Source of the DNA: Dyadobacter sp. 50-39
GTDB taxonomy: Bacteria; Bacteroidota; Bacteroidia; Cytophagales; Spirosomataceae
NCBI GenBank assembly: GCA_001898145.1
Contig: MKSR01000029.1
Coordinates: 822,244-886,243, forward strand
Direction of reading: 5' to 3'
Length of the DNA: 64,000 nucleotides
A program made the position numbers and the translations under genes. Positions 25,859 through 35,848 of this stretch are shown piece after piece; within the stretch, counting starts at the first letter, position 1; the number at the start of each line of letters is the position of its first letter. Under the pieces are notes generated by a model. The model saw only the letters and a program-made list of their open reading frames with translations. It made no database searches and was not told the origin of the DNA.

Positions 25859-28800
25859 TTATTTGATAATCACAACTCTTCCGGTTTTTTCGAACTCGGT
25901 CCCGGAGCCGCTTTTGGGAGTAATCATAATCTTATAGACATACAAACCAGAGTGCAACGAGTCAACCTGCATGTACCAAGTAAATTTCTCGGTGACATCG
26001 GCATCTACCACCTTTTCAAAGACCTGGTTGCCGTTCTTGTCAAAAAGAAGAGATCTTACCTGCGCCTTTTCCATTCCCAGTTTACCCATTTGGGCCTCAA
26101 ATCGCAGATAAGAAAAAGCCGGGTTCGGACTTGCTACCACTTCTATATTCGCCGCTTCTTCTTCTTTCACCTCGAAGACCAACTGGTAAGGCTGCACAGT
26201 GGCATTCGACGCCATATCCCTTCCATTCACCAGCAACTCGTACTTGCCGGCAACCAAACCGCTTGACGCGTAACTTACACGAATTGCGTGGCTGCTCACC
26301 GAATCAATCGTGAGATTCGGGTTCGAGAAATTCACCTTTTTAAACTTGCAGCTTTCATCCTGGCAAGGCTTCAAAAAGACTTCTATCAGCGTTGTATCGG
26401 AGAATATCAATCTATCGTCTTCCAGATCGACAGTGATCTTAGGGTTAGGCCTGATCACCTCGTTATTCTCCAACTGCCTGCCGTTGAAATTCACACTTAA
26501 TACCGGCGGCACGATATCCTTGATGGCTGTGGCCGGGTATGCTTTCTCGTCTTTTGCGCGATCCCAGTCGATCAGCAATTCAGCAATGTTGTTTTTCCGC
26601 GTTACCTCCGACAGCGTGATTTTCGGATCGATGATGACCTGGACGCTCTGGAGAATTTTATCGTTTGTAAAAGTCACTTCCAGGGTGTCGGAATAAGCAA
26701 AAGCCTGAACAACCTCCGCCTTGGTCACATTACCTTCTTTATAGCGATAGGTAATCTCCACCGGCACATTTCCCCCTTTTTGGAACCTCCCTTTATTGGA
26801 AAAAATGGTCCGCAATCTGAGTTTCGCAGAGTTCCCGATTGTCTTGTCTCCCAATTCCGAATGGATGGAAATGCCCTCGTCGGCATCCACCGCATAGTCG
26901 GGCTTGTCAACGGTGACCAGTTTAAGTGCAGGGTCCCCTTGTAACAGCGACTGGTGAATGTTTGCAATAGCATACACTCCCTTGTCCTCACTCGCTATTT
27001 TCTGCGCGACTGCCACCTGAATTTTCCCGATCGGCTGGTTCAGCATTTCAGCATTGGAAAACATGTCGTGGTACAGCTGGATAAGGTAATCTTCGGAAGG
27101 GCTTACGAAGCTCTCGAACGAGTTCGCCACCACCACGATTGCCCCGCGGCGGGCAGCCAACAACCAATCCATCGACAATGAGTACCTGTCAACACCAGAG
27201 TTGGCCGCAGGATTAAACCTGCCGCTGAAAATATTCCCTACACCACAGCCATTGAAATACATCATAGGGTATCGCAACGAATTGGCATAAGCTCTCGCTT
27301 CGTCGGTGGCATAGCCCATGTCGAGGTCGGTAATCGTCGTCGAACCGTGTCCGAAATAGGTAATCAGCCCCACACCCGCATTCACCTCCGGCGTAATGTT
27401 TACTTTTTCCGCTTCAATAATTGGCTGCTGTTTAACGAAAGCAGTAACCTGCCCGCCTACCGGCCCGTTCGTGATAACGGGTACCAGGTTTTTCAGCATG
27501 TTTTTAAGCTGCGTAATTTCGGAAGTAGACTTACCACCATTCAAATGAAGCACCCTTTTTCTCCATCCCAGGTCTCCAAAGGCATTCGATTCATAGTCCT
27601 TTACTTTTTGCAGATAGTCCCTGATATTATCATTCGTCACCGCCGGAATCCTGCCGATCGGAACACTCGGGACGTTAGCCGGAGTGCCTCCGAGGCCTTC
27701 TACCAGGAGCACATCGGAGCCGGGATATCCCACTGTCGGAACCTCGTCGGGAAGCTCCCGCTTCATCCTTTCATTATGCGTGATGGATTTACCAATGAGC
27801 AAAAGTTGTTTATCCCTGCTTCCCTGCGTAAGCATATAGTCGACAAACCTGCGAATACCTACCGGACTCGGCTCGCCATAGTTAAATTGATTGTAAATGT
27901 CCTTGATACTTACTACCAATGTCTTGTAACCGCCGCCCGCTGCACTGGCGCGGTAGTCGGCGTACAGTTTGGCACCTTCCAGCAAGTTCTCGCTGGTAAT
28001 GATCACATAATCGGCGTTGGCCAGGTCCGGTTTAGTGAATTTCCCGGAGGTGATATTCGCAGCTGCTACCGTAGCGACATCAGCGGTAACCAGGAGGTTT
28101 GCGACTTTGCCGGTTTGACGGTTAAATGTAAGATCCGACAGATTTCCTGAAAGAATAACCGGTCGGTCTTCATTCGTGATATCTAATACCTGGGCACCGG
28201 CTGGTCCATTCTTTAAACTAATTCTGGAAGTTTTGGAGCTGGTTGCGGGAACCGTAAACGTTATCGTTTTCAGCCCTGCCATGTCCAGGTCACGTGCATA
28301 CGTGATCGTAAAATAGGCCGGCGAGAAACGGTCCAGTGCATCCGAACTGACGGATTTTAATGTCAACACTCCTTTTCCGTCTGTGCCCACATCACCCGCC
28401 TTCAATTCAAATGAAGTTTCTACGCCTGCAAATCCCGAGTTGCTGAGCGTCTGCACCAGCCTCAGCGACTGATCATTTTTTCCGACGTAAATTTCAATGT
28501 TCCTGCTATTGTTACTCCGCCCGTGAACCAACAGCTTTAAAACAGCCTTTTCGGCACCGGATTTACCCAAACCAGGAAGTGTAAATGCATACGGCACCTG
28601 CTTCTGACCGAGCTGCACTTTCCCGGTTTTGCTGGCAGCCAGCTCGAAGAAACTATTGAAGAAATTGGGACGTACGGGGTATTCGGTACTGAGCGAATAC
28701 TCCTGCAAGAATACATTCTGAGCTACCGCAGTCGCTTCGGTTAACTGCGCCGCGGCGGGATCGGTAGCCACATTTTGCGTTTCGGCACGCAATCCGGCTG

Positions 28801-29200
28801 CATCGCCGTTGACCAGAAAGTAAGCGCTCTGATCGGAATAATAGCTAAAAAAGGGGTTTTTACGGGAGCTCATCGGCCGGTAAAACAGCGAGTCTGTCTG
28901 ACCATCATTCGGCACCGCGTAAAACAATATTTCATTTTTGGAGGTACTTAAAATAGCCACCTGTTTTCCGCGATGCCACAATTGCAGCTTTGAAGGATCA
29001 CTGGTGGAAAAACCGGCAGGAAGCGAAGCGAAGGGGACTTTGTAAATCCCCTTCTGTGCAATCGCTATTTTGACAAATGGCTTATCGTAAGAAATCCAAC
29101 TATTAGCGTATGGCGCCCCCCATTGAGCTAGTACTTTGAAACATTGCAAAAACAATATCGCGGTAATAGCTATCCTCGTCTTCAAACCTGTGTGGAACAT
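25859..29200 (-). CDS. C25 gingipain-family protease with T9SS sorting domain (PorU2-like)
   Basis: The 1113-residue exported protein has a signal peptide ending LAQ26, an N-terminal beta domain, a C25 protease domain at about 395-770, an Ig-like region and a C-terminal sorting domain (ASPNPAFSYLRFEAQMG near 1025-1041 and a final GLYVYKIMITP strand). The C25 catalytic pair is visible: His in YFGHGS near 634 and Cys in FNGCGVGN near 668. This is the layout of T9SS sortase-related PorU2 proteins, which sit at the outer membrane. The start at 29200 is an ATG; a TTG nine bases earlier is possible. It is 47 bases downstream of a paralogue with the same fold. Confidence 0.75.
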   Translation of the reverse strand: MFHTGLKTRIAITAILFLQCFKVLAQWGAPYANSWISYDKPFVKIAIAQKGIYKVPFASLPAGFSTSDPSKLQLWHRGKQVAILSTSKNEILFYAVPNDGQTDSLFYRPMSSRKNPFFSYYSDQSAYFLVNGDAAGLRAETQNVATDPAAAQLTEATAVAQNVFLQEYSLSTEYPVRPNFFNSFFELAASKTGKVQLGQKQVPYAFTLPGLGKSGAEKAVLKLLVHGRSNNSRNIEIYVGKNDQSLRLVQTLSNSGFAGVETSFELKAGDVGTDGKGVLTLKSVSSDALDRFSPAYFTITYARDLDMAGLKTITFTVPATSSKTSRISLKNGPAGAQVLDITNEDRPVILSGNLSDLTFNRQTGKVANLLVTADVATVAAANITSGKFTKPDLANADYVIITSENLLEGAKLYADYRASAAGGGYKTLVVSIKDIYNQFNYGEPSPVGIRRFVDYMLTQGSRDKQLLLIGKSITHNERMKRELPDEVPTVGYPGSDVLLVEGLGGTPANVPSVPIGRIPAVTNDNIRDYLQKVKDYESNAFGDLGWRKRVLHLNGGKSTSEITQLKNMLKNLVPVITNGPVGGQVTAFVKQQPIIEAEKVNITPEVNAGVGLITYFGHGSTTITDLDMGYATDEARAYANSLRYPMMYFNGCGVGNIFSGRFNPAANSGVDRYSLSMDWLLAARRGAIVVVANSFESFVSPSEDYLIQLYHDMFSNAEMLNQPIGKIQVAVAQKIASEDKGVYAIANIHQSLLQGDPALKLVTVDKPDYAVDADEGISIHSELGDKTIGNSAKLRLRTIFSNKGRFQKGGNVPVEITYRYKEGNVTKAEVVQAFAYSDTLEVTFTNDKILQSVQVIIDPKITLSEVTRKNNIAELLIDWDRAKDEKAYPATAIKDIVPPVLSVNFNGRQLENNEVIRPNPKITVDLEDDRLIFSDTTLIEVFLKPCQDESCKFKKVNFSNPNLTIDSVSSHAIRVSYASSGLVAGKYELLVNGRDMASNATVQPYQLVFEVKEEEAANIEVVASPNPAFSYLRFEAQMGKLGMEKAQVRSLLFDKNGNQVFEKVVDADVTEKFTWYMQVDSLHSGLYVYKIMITPKSGSGTEFEKTGRVVIIK

Positions 29201-29247
29201 ACTGAACAAAGTTCTTCCCTACTTAATAATCGTTTCTAACTATCCGC

Positions 29248-32205
29248 CTATTTCTTGAAAATCTTGCGCTGATATACGTCACCATTTTCAGTAGAAACCT
29301 TGATGATGTATTCGCCCGAAGGAAGGTTTTCAAGATTAACCTTTGTTCCCTTGCCACCTCTCTGATAGAATCTTGCTTTCTGATCCATAATGTCCCAGCT
29401 CTTGATTTTGGTCGGTACATTCAATTTCAGATCGACCTTGTCGGTAGCAGGGTTCGGCCAAACCACCAGGGCAGACGTACCTTCTCTCGTAACGGACACC
29501 ATTCTGGAATAGGTAATTTCCCCCGCCATTGTCTGGCCGTCTACCGTAGTGGCACGGTCCACTTGTTTCAGACGGTAGTAGCTGGTTCCCGCAATCGGGC
29601 TCAGATCTGTGAATTGATAGGAAGTCGACACGTCGCTATCGCCTTTTCCTTCCACCGTACCGATTTCTTCGAAATTCTTGGCATTGTAGCTTCTTTCAAT
29701 TACAAAGTGGCTGTTGTTCCTTTCAGAGGCTGTAACCCAGGTTACATTCACCTTCTCGCTTCCTGCTGCTTTGGCATCAAACGATACCAGGCTCACTGGC
29801 AAAGCACCTTCCGTCACCAGAATGCGCAATGCCGGGTCTCCCTGAAGAATGACCTGGTGAACATTGGCCCGGTCTGCATTGTAGTATGACAACACCCTTC
29901 CGTTTTCGGCAGGATTATACGTATATCCCAATTGTTTGGTTTCCGCCGCCACGTCGCGCAGGATCTGCCCGATCGTGCCGCGGTTCTGGTCGTTCTGCCC
30001 GAAGATTTTCGGATACAAACGATCCAGATATTCATTGGATGTGGAAGCATAGGCATCCCAGTCATTCCCGAATACTACAATTGCACCGGCGTTCGGAGCA
30101 AGCAGCCAGTCGAGTGACAGCGGTCTTTTTCCGGACGAAGTAGGATAGTTAGGCGGTACTACCCCGCTGAATGGGGAGAACCTGTTGCTGTAAATGTTAT
30201 TCACGCCGCAACCATTATAAAACAGCACCGGATATTTGCCCGCATTCGCATAGCCCTTGGTGCCGTCTGTCGCATAGCCGAAATCATAATCCGTTACATC
30301 CACGTTTCCGTGACCGAAATAGGTGATCATACCCGCTCCTACTCCGTTCAGTTCGCTAGAAAGTGTTGTCAGGACGTTTCCGGAGCTAACCGGCGTTTTC
30401 TTTCTCTGGATCGTATCTCCCAGGAACGGCGCTGCGAAAATGGGCCCGCTGATGTCCGATAGGTATTTGGCGAACTGGTTAATTTCATCAGAGGATTTTC
30501 CTCCATTGATGTGTATCACGTTCTTTCTCCAAGCCAGGTCTTTCTGTCCCTCGTAAGTTTTAACCTTTGCCAGGTAGTCTTTAACCTGCTGGTTTGTAAT
30601 CGCCGAGATCCTCCCGACCGGAATGACAGGAACATCGTCCAATGCGCCGCCAAGGCCATCGGCAAGCAGCATATCAGACCCCGGGAAACCGATTGTAGGT
30701 ATTTCGTCCGGGATCTCGCGCACACTGCGCTCGTAGTAGGTGACCGATCGTCCAAGTAATAACAGGAATTTGTCCGTGTTGCTGTCGGAGACCATGTAGT
30801 CAACAAACCTTCTGATGGCAACAGCGCTGGGCTCACCGTAGTTGAACTGGTTGTAAATATCCTTAATCCGCTTCACCAGTGGCTTATACTTCTTGCCCGG
30901 CGATTCAGTTTGACGGTAAGTAGCATATTCATTCGCTGAGGACCACAATGTGTCCGAGGTAATGATCAGATAATCGAATGCGGATGGTGTAATCTGCTGG
31001 AATGTAACAGCCGTAGCCGTGGCAGGCAGCACCTCGGTGCCAACGAAGAGTTTCATCGCATTGCCGTTTCTTGAAACCATCATGTCAGCCGCTGAGCCGT
31101 TGATAATCCTCGGATTGCGGAAATTCGACACGTCAAGGAAACGCAACGGAGCCTCCGGGGTTACAGCTGGTGTATTCTGGATCGTGAAACGTGTATTGCC
31201 CCCCGCCGCCGGAAAGTTAAATTCGTAGGAAACCGCTCCCTGCATGTCGATGTTCTGGTCGTAAGTGACGGTATAGTAGGAAACCGAAAAGCCGTCTGTC
31301 CCTCCACCGGTCGACTTGAAGCCCAGCACACCTGCCCCGTTTGCATAGTCGGTACTAAGCAGATCGAACGGGTAATCAGTATCCAGAAAGCCCGTGACGA
31401 CCGTGTTACCCACTACCCGTTGTGAGGCTGCATCTTTACCCACGTTCACTTCTACCGTCGATTGGGCGGAGAATGCATATCCCCTGCCTTTCAGGTGCAC
31501 GTTCACAGCCGGAGCGGCCGATCCGTATTTCGACTTGATCTGAAATGCAAATGGCTCCTCCACATAACTGTTTGTAAAAACGTTCGGTTTGGCATTAGTG
31601 GTTCGCAGCGCCTGGTTATTCGAGATCCGGGTACCGGTTCCGGCCTTACCTTCCTCAAAGTAGCTGTTCAGGGTAGCCGGGCGTGAAGGATAAGAAGTCA
31701 TGTGCGAATTCTCGATCACGAACCTCTTCAAAAACGTGAATTTATGAAACTCCTGCTTGGCGAGTCCCTGATCGGGTGCAAGCGATTCCGTGGCGGCTAC
31801 CGGCCTGGGATTAGAATCAAATGTTAAAAAGTAGGTACTTTGATCGGAATAAATACTGAAATAAGGGTTTTTTCTCGTCGTAGGCAGCCGGTAGAGCAGC
31901 GCATCGGAAGAGCCGTCGTTGGGCACACCATAAAATTCGATTTCGGTATTGGAAGCGCTTACCAGGGTTACCTCTTCCCCGCGGTGGTAAAGGTGAAGGA
32001 AGTTCGGTTTATTCTTGAAAGCGTCCGGTAAGGTCACCTTGTACAGCCCGGCCTTGGATACATGGATCTTCACCCATGTCTGGCCATACTTTCCATTCAA
32101 CCATTCATTTCCATATTTCCCACTCCATGGCGATTGCGCAAATCCTTGTTGAATAAGTAGTGAGATAGCAATGAAAAAGAGAGTAGTAAACCTTTTTGTG
32201 TTCAT
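29248..32205 (-). CDS. C25 gingipain-family protease with T9SS sorting domain (second PorU2-like paralogue)
   Basis: The 985-residue exported protein shares its overall layout with the gene downstream: signal peptide to about 23, N-terminal beta domain, C25 domain at about 400-770 with His in YFGHGN near 633 and Cys in YNGCGVNN near 667, and a C-terminal sorting domain (VWPNPATDKVDLKL near 907-920, final GEYIIKVSTENG). A conserved segment IKDIYNQFNYGEPS appears in both paralogues. Unlike its neighbour it has a fibronectin-like segment (SLVSFDAKAAGSEKVNVTWV) before the sorting domain. Two different sortase-like proteases in tandem may process different cargo (inference). Confidence 0.75.
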   Translation of the reverse strand: MNTKRFTTLFFIAISLLIQQGFAQSPWSGKYGNEWLNGKYGQTWVKIHVSKAGLYKVTLPDAFKNKPNFLHLYHRGEEVTLVSASNTEIEFYGVPNDGSSDALLYRLPTTRKNPYFSIYSDQSTYFLTFDSNPRPVAATESLAPDQGLAKQEFHKFTFLKRFVIENSHMTSYPSRPATLNSYFEEGKAGTGTRISNNQALRTTNAKPNVFTNSYVEEPFAFQIKSKYGSAAPAVNVHLKGRGYAFSAQSTVEVNVGKDAASQRVVGNTVVTGFLDTDYPFDLLSTDYANGAGVLGFKSTGGGTDGFSVSYYTVTYDQNIDMQGAVSYEFNFPAAGGNTRFTIQNTPAVTPEAPLRFLDVSNFRNPRIINGSAADMMVSRNGNAMKLFVGTEVLPATATAVTFQQITPSAFDYLIITSDTLWSSANEYATYRQTESPGKKYKPLVKRIKDIYNQFNYGEPSAVAIRRFVDYMVSDSNTDKFLLLLGRSVTYYERSVREIPDEIPTIGFPGSDMLLADGLGGALDDVPVIPVGRISAITNQQVKDYLAKVKTYEGQKDLAWRKNVIHINGGKSSDEINQFAKYLSDISGPIFAAPFLGDTIQRKKTPVSSGNVLTTLSSELNGVGAGMITYFGHGNVDVTDYDFGYATDGTKGYANAGKYPVLFYNGCGVNNIYSNRFSPFSGVVPPNYPTSSGKRPLSLDWLLAPNAGAIVVFGNDWDAYASTSNEYLDRLYPKIFGQNDQNRGTIGQILRDVAAETKQLGYTYNPAENGRVLSYYNADRANVHQVILQGDPALRILVTEGALPVSLVSFDAKAAGSEKVNVTWVTASERNNSHFVIERSYNAKNFEEIGTVEGKGDSDVSTSYQFTDLSPIAGTSYYRLKQVDRATTVDGQTMAGEITYSRMVSVTREGTSALVVWPNPATDKVDLKLNVPTKIKSWDIMDQKARFYQRGGKGTKVNLENLPSGEYIIKVSTENGDVYQRKIFKK

Positions 32206-32589
32206 AAAGTCCTGTTTAAATTATTTGTGTGATTATTCTTTCCCTTCCTGGCTGCCGAAACACCAGGAACTTCTCATTCTATAAGCATATTAAAGCTACA
32301 ATTTCTTTAATACGGCAGCAAATATACTTATCAAAATGTAGTAACCAGCTTATCAACTGCTCATTAAGTTACGGTCATAAAAAAGAATCAGCGGTTACTT
32401 ACCGCACACGATCGTAGAACGGAAAACGACGCTTTGCTGGTACAATTTTTTAGGCTTATTTACCACTCGGCAGTGTTTCAATGAACTAACGCAATAAAAG
32501 TGTGTCTTTTTTATCATTGGTATTCGAGTTAATTCGTGCTTTATTTGCTAAAAAATTCTTTCTCACTTATAAACTAAACTCATACAATT
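32206..32589. other. 384-bp divergent intergenic region
   Basis: The stretch separates the PorU2-like operon from the collagen-like lipoprotein gene and is AT-rich without a coding frame of note. On the minus strand a perfect TAnnTTTG box (TATATTTG, 32319-32326 on the plus strand as CAAATATA) lies 114 bases before the PorU2-like gene, but the -33 element is weak. A TTTG near 32547 on the plus strand may belong to a promoter of the lipoprotein gene, without a clear -7 box. I see no RNA gene. Confidence 0.4.
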
Positions 32590-33180
32590 ATGATTAGAAG
32601 GCTGACTTTTATCGCTTGGATAGCATTTATCGGTCTGGTAACAAGTTGCGACGGTGATAAGGGCGACGTTGGTCCGGCAGGACCCGCAGGGCCCAAAGGA
32701 GAAACAGGAGCCCCCGGCAAGGACGGAGCAGATGGTGAGGATGGCAAAGACGGCGTAGGCGCGAAAGAGATTGTTGCAACTATGGTGAAAAGCACCAACG
32801 GAGGATATACACTGGGTAAGGCAAATCTGACTTCTGCGGATACTGCCATGATTTCCAAGAGTGTAGTAGTTGTTTTCATCAAGAGCCAGGGATTGTGGTG
32901 GTCTCAGCCAGGCATCGTGCGTTTCGCCGACAACAAATGGACGAATTTCACTTTCGTGACCCTTTTGAGAAATACCACATTCTTCGTCGACATCCGGCCT
33001 ATGTCCTGGTCAGAACAACAGGAAGCAGCTCCTGAGCGTGAATTTGAAGCCATTCGTGCGGTGATTATTCCAGCCGAAAAATTAAGACTCAACGCCGAAG
33101 TCGATATGACCAACTACGAGGAAGTTGTAGCGGCATTCGACATCAAAGAATCAGACATTTTGCAAGCCGACGTAAAGTAG
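32590..33180 (+). CDS. Lipoprotein with short collagen-like Gly-X-Y region
   Basis: The 196-residue protein has a lipoprotein signal with lipobox LVTSC20, then about 13 Gly-X-Y triplets (residues 22-57, for example GPAGPAGPKGETG, GKDGADGEDGKDG), and a compact domain of about 135 residues with KSTNGGYTLGKANL and WSQPGIVRFADNKWTNFTF. Collagen-like repeats form trimers in bacterial surface proteins and stalks. The C-terminal domain is not known to me. It stands alone between divergent PorU2-like genes and mqo, with its own terminator. Confidence 0.7.
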   Translation: MIRRLTFIAWIAFIGLVTSCDGDKGDVGPAGPAGPKGETGAPGKDGADGEDGKDGVGAKEIVATMVKSTNGGYTLGKANLTSADTAMISKSVVVVFIKSQGLWWSQPGIVRFADNKWTNFTFVTLLRNTTFFVDIRPMSWSEQQEAAPEREFEAIRAVIIPAEKLRLNAEVDMTNYEEVVAAFDIKESDILQADVK

Positions 33181-33197
33181 GTTTTGCTTCAAAAACG

Positions 33198-33226
33198 AAA
33201 GGCGATCTCAGGGTCGCCTTTTTGTT
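33198..33226 (+). terminator. Rho-independent terminator after the collagen-like lipoprotein
   Basis: Stem AAAGGCGA (33198-33205) with TCGCCTTT (33214-33221), eight-base loop, followed by a T-rich tract. Confidence 0.75.
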
Positions 33227-33414
33227 TTTCTCCCCACCACTTTTGCAACATAGAAAGTTTTAATTGCCCCCTGCCAAGAAGTTGCAAAACGCCATAACTT
33301 TTATTTTTGAAATTATACTATTTTCGAAACAAATATTGTTAGGACGATTGTTATCTAGCAGTGATTTGTACTTTTCCGGGCTAAGGCCTTCTTACCATAT
33401 TTCTTTTTTTCGTG

Positions 33415-34941
33415 ATGAATACCAAAAAGTCTTCAAAAACGAGCTCACCTGACGTGGTTTTGATTGGGGCAGGCATTATGAGCGCTACGCTCGGGGTTCT
33501 ACTGAAAAAGCTTAATCCTTCCATTACCATTTCCGTATTCGAGCGCCTCGATCGCGTGACTGCGGAGAGCTCAGATCCGTGGAACAACGCCGGTACAGGC
33601 CATTCCGCTTTCTGCGAATTGAACTACACCCCTCAGCTGGCTGACGGTTCGGTCGAAACAAAAAAGGCCATCAAAATTGCCGAGTCTTTCGAAGTATCGA
33701 AGGAGTTTTGGGCATATCTGGTCGAAAATGGCGTAATAGAGTCACCTGACGCATTTATCCACAATATTCCCCATTTAAGCTTTGTTTGGGGTGAGGAAAA
33801 CGTGGATTATCTCCGCAAACGCTACACCGCGCTCACGAGCCATCATTTGTTCGACGGTATGGAATACACCGAAGACAAAGAAACGATCGAAAGCTGGATC
33901 CCGCTGGTAATGCACGGCCGTAATGCCGACGAAAAAGTGGCAGCTACACGCATGCAGCTCGGCACCGACGTCAATTTCGGTGCACTGACGAAAGCGATGT
34001 TCGCCTACCTCGAAAAACAGGACGGCGTTAATCTTTTTCTCAACTACGAAGTCGACGACATTACCCGCAGAAGGGATGGCTCATGGCTGATCGAGGTGAC
34101 GGACCGTGCGACTAAAAAGGAAAGTAAGTTTAACACCACATTCGTATTCATCGGTGCAGGCGGCGGTTCGTTGCCTTTGCTCGAAAAATCGAATATTCCC
34201 GAAGGCAAAGGTTTCGGCGGCTTCCCTGTGAGCGGCCAGTGGCTGGTTTGCAACAAGCCTGAAATTATTGAAAAACACCAGGCGAAAGTATACGGAAAAG
34301 CCTCGGTAGGATCTCCGCCGATGTCGGTACCTCACCTGGATACCCGCATTATCGATGGCAAAAAGGCATTGCTTTTCGGGCCATACGCCGGGTTCTCGAC
34401 CAAGTTTTTGAAAAACGGTTCATATCTGGACCTTCCGCTTTCCATTAAGCTGAACAATATCAAACCCATGCTGGCGGCCGGATTGCACAACATTCCGCTG
34501 ACCAAATATCTGATCGACCAGGTTAGACAATCGCCGCAAGACCGTCTTGAAGCACTTAAGGATTACTTCCCAGAAGCAAAACTGGAAGACTGGGATCTTG
34601 AAACAGCCGGTCAGCGAGTTCAGGTGATCAAGAAAGATAAGAAAGCGGGCGGTGTCCTGGAATTCGGTACCGAAATGGTCACCGCTGCCGATGGCTCACT
34701 GGCTGCATTGCTAGGCGCTTCTCCGGGAGCTTCTACGGCGGTTTCCATCATGCTGGAACTGATTCACAGATGTTTTAGCGAGGCCAAGACCCCTGAATGG
34801 CAGCGTGAATTCAAGAAGATCATCCCGTCTTTCGGCAAATCGCTTGCCAAAGAAAAGGACCTGGCCGCGAAAACCCGCGCCTGGACTACCGAGGTGTTGC
34901 ATTTAAGCGCCCCGCACCTGGAAGAAGAGGTACCTGCCTGA
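33415..34941 (+). CDS. mqo: Malate:quinone oxidoreductase
   Basis: The 508-residue FAD enzyme oxidises malate to oxaloacetate and passes electrons to quinone at the membrane face, a step of the TCA cycle. The N-terminal FAD motif VLIGAGIMSATLGVLLKKL is near 15-33. The strings NNAGTGHSAFCELNYTP near 59-75 and FGPYAGFSTKFLKNGS near 322-337 are family-specific, as is LGASPGASTAVSIML near 434-448. Length is normal. The ATG at 33415 is preferred over the GTG three bases earlier. It ends at a perfect palindromic terminator. Confidence 0.95.
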   Translation: MNTKKSSKTSSPDVVLIGAGIMSATLGVLLKKLNPSITISVFERLDRVTAESSDPWNNAGTGHSAFCELNYTPQLADGSVETKKAIKIAESFEVSKEFWAYLVENGVIESPDAFIHNIPHLSFVWGEENVDYLRKRYTALTSHHLFDGMEYTEDKETIESWIPLVMHGRNADEKVAATRMQLGTDVNFGALTKAMFAYLEKQDGVNLFLNYEVDDITRRRDGSWLIEVTDRATKKESKFNTTFVFIGAGGGSLPLLEKSNIPEGKGFGGFPVSGQWLVCNKPEIIEKHQAKVYGKASVGSPPMSVPHLDTRIIDGKKALLFGPYAGFSTKFLKNGSYLDLPLSIKLNNIKPMLAAGLHNIPLTKYLIDQVRQSPQDRLEALKDYFPEAKLEDWDLETAGQRVQVIKKDKKAGGVLEFGTEMVTAADGSLAALLGASPGASTAVSIMLELIHRCFSEAKTPEWQREFKKIIPSFGKSLAKEKDLAAKTRAWTTEVLHLSAPHLEEEVPA

Positions 34942-34954
34942 TCTTAGCGTATAT

Positions 34955-34998
34955 AATAAAGCAAAAGCCCCGGAAATTTCCGGGGCTTTTGCTTTATT
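34955..34998. terminator. 44-bp perfect palindrome, bidirectional terminator
   Basis: The left arm 34955-34976 is the exact reverse complement of 34977-34998, with the core GCCCCGGAAATTTCCGGGGC flanked by A- and T-rich ends on both sides. It overlaps the stop codon of the convergent isomerase gene (34997). Confidence 0.85.
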
Positions 34999-35842
34999 AA
35001 AATGCCAGCGACCTCAGGAATTTCAACCCCTCCACCGCGATCGCTTCCCGCGAGGGCTCCACTTGTCTCCAAATAGAGGCGGCTTTGGCAATGACCTTGA
35101 CATCCGGCGTGAATGATTCGATGACGATATCGCCCGGGTAATGGATACGGTCCAAGGCAGCAAAAATGCGGTCCCAGTTGATCTGGTCACCACCGGGGGT
35201 ACCACGGTCGCTCCCGGAGGCGTGGAGAAGCCCCAGCCTGCTCCCTGCCTTCTGAATGGCCAGCGCCGGATCCTTTTCTTCCAGGTTCATGTGAAAAGTA
35301 TCCAGATGTACCTGCAATGCATCGCTGCCCACGTCTTCAATCATCCGAAGCGCCTGATCGCAGGTGTTGATAAAATCAGTTTCATACCGGTTCAATGGCT
35401 CGATAGCCAGCTTTACACCGTGCGCTGCGGCAAAATCGGCGAGGGTTTTGAGGTTACCTGCGACGAGTTCCCATTGCTTCCGCTTTTGATCGTCGGGCAC
35501 CAGTTCCGCCCGCCCTACCGCGGAGTAAATAGGCCCGGCGACCAGCTTGCTGCCAAGCACCGGCGCAATGCGCACAAGTGCCTCCACATACCCGATCGCC
35601 GTCACCTGGTCTTTTCGCGTGCCGCGCAAGTCGCGTCCGGGGCCCGTAGCAGCGCACACCGACCTGCATTCAAGCCCGCTATCATCCAGCGCCCGGCGAA
35701 CCTTTTCGGGATCGATATCGGCGGGATCTTCCACCGCTATTTCAACAAAATCGAATCCCCACGCTTTAAACTGCGGAAAAAAGGAGACGCTTTCGTTCGT
35801 GAATGGTGAAGAAAACAAATAGGTATTGATACCAAACTTCAT
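34997..35842 (-). CDS. Sugar phosphate isomerase/epimerase (TIM barrel, D-psicose/tagatose 3-epimerase type)
   Basis: The 281-residue protein begins MKFGINTYLFSSPFTNES, like D-tagatose/D-psicose 3-epimerases, and has the barrel metal ligands: Glu in LAIEPLNRYETDF near 144-156, Asp in VHLDTFHMNL near 178-187, His in LLHASGSDRGTPGG near 206-219 and Glu in DIVIESF near 237-243. No signal peptide, so it is cytoplasmic. It lies at the end of an operon with an FG-GAP protein and a PVC-type cytochrome protein, which suggests sugar degradation (inference). Exact substrate is open. Confidence 0.75.
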   Translation of the reverse strand: MKFGINTYLFSSPFTNESVSFFPQFKAWGFDFVEIAVEDPADIDPEKVRRALDDSGLECRSVCAATGPGRDLRGTRKDQVTAIGYVEALVRIAPVLGSKLVAGPIYSAVGRAELVPDDQKRKQWELVAGNLKTLADFAAAHGVKLAIEPLNRYETDFINTCDQALRMIEDVGSDALQVHLDTFHMNLEEKDPALAIQKAGSRLGLLHASGSDRGTPGGDQINWDRIFAALDRIHYPGDIVIESFTPDVKVIAKAASIWRQVEPSREAIAVEGLKFLRSLAF

Positions 35843-35848
35843 CGGTGA

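Noticed and set aside
29200-32205. PorU2-like protease as the missing lasso leader peptidase
   Set aside because: It is on the opposite strand, has signal peptide and T9SS sorting domain, and no similarity to lasso B proteins; a role would be accidental.
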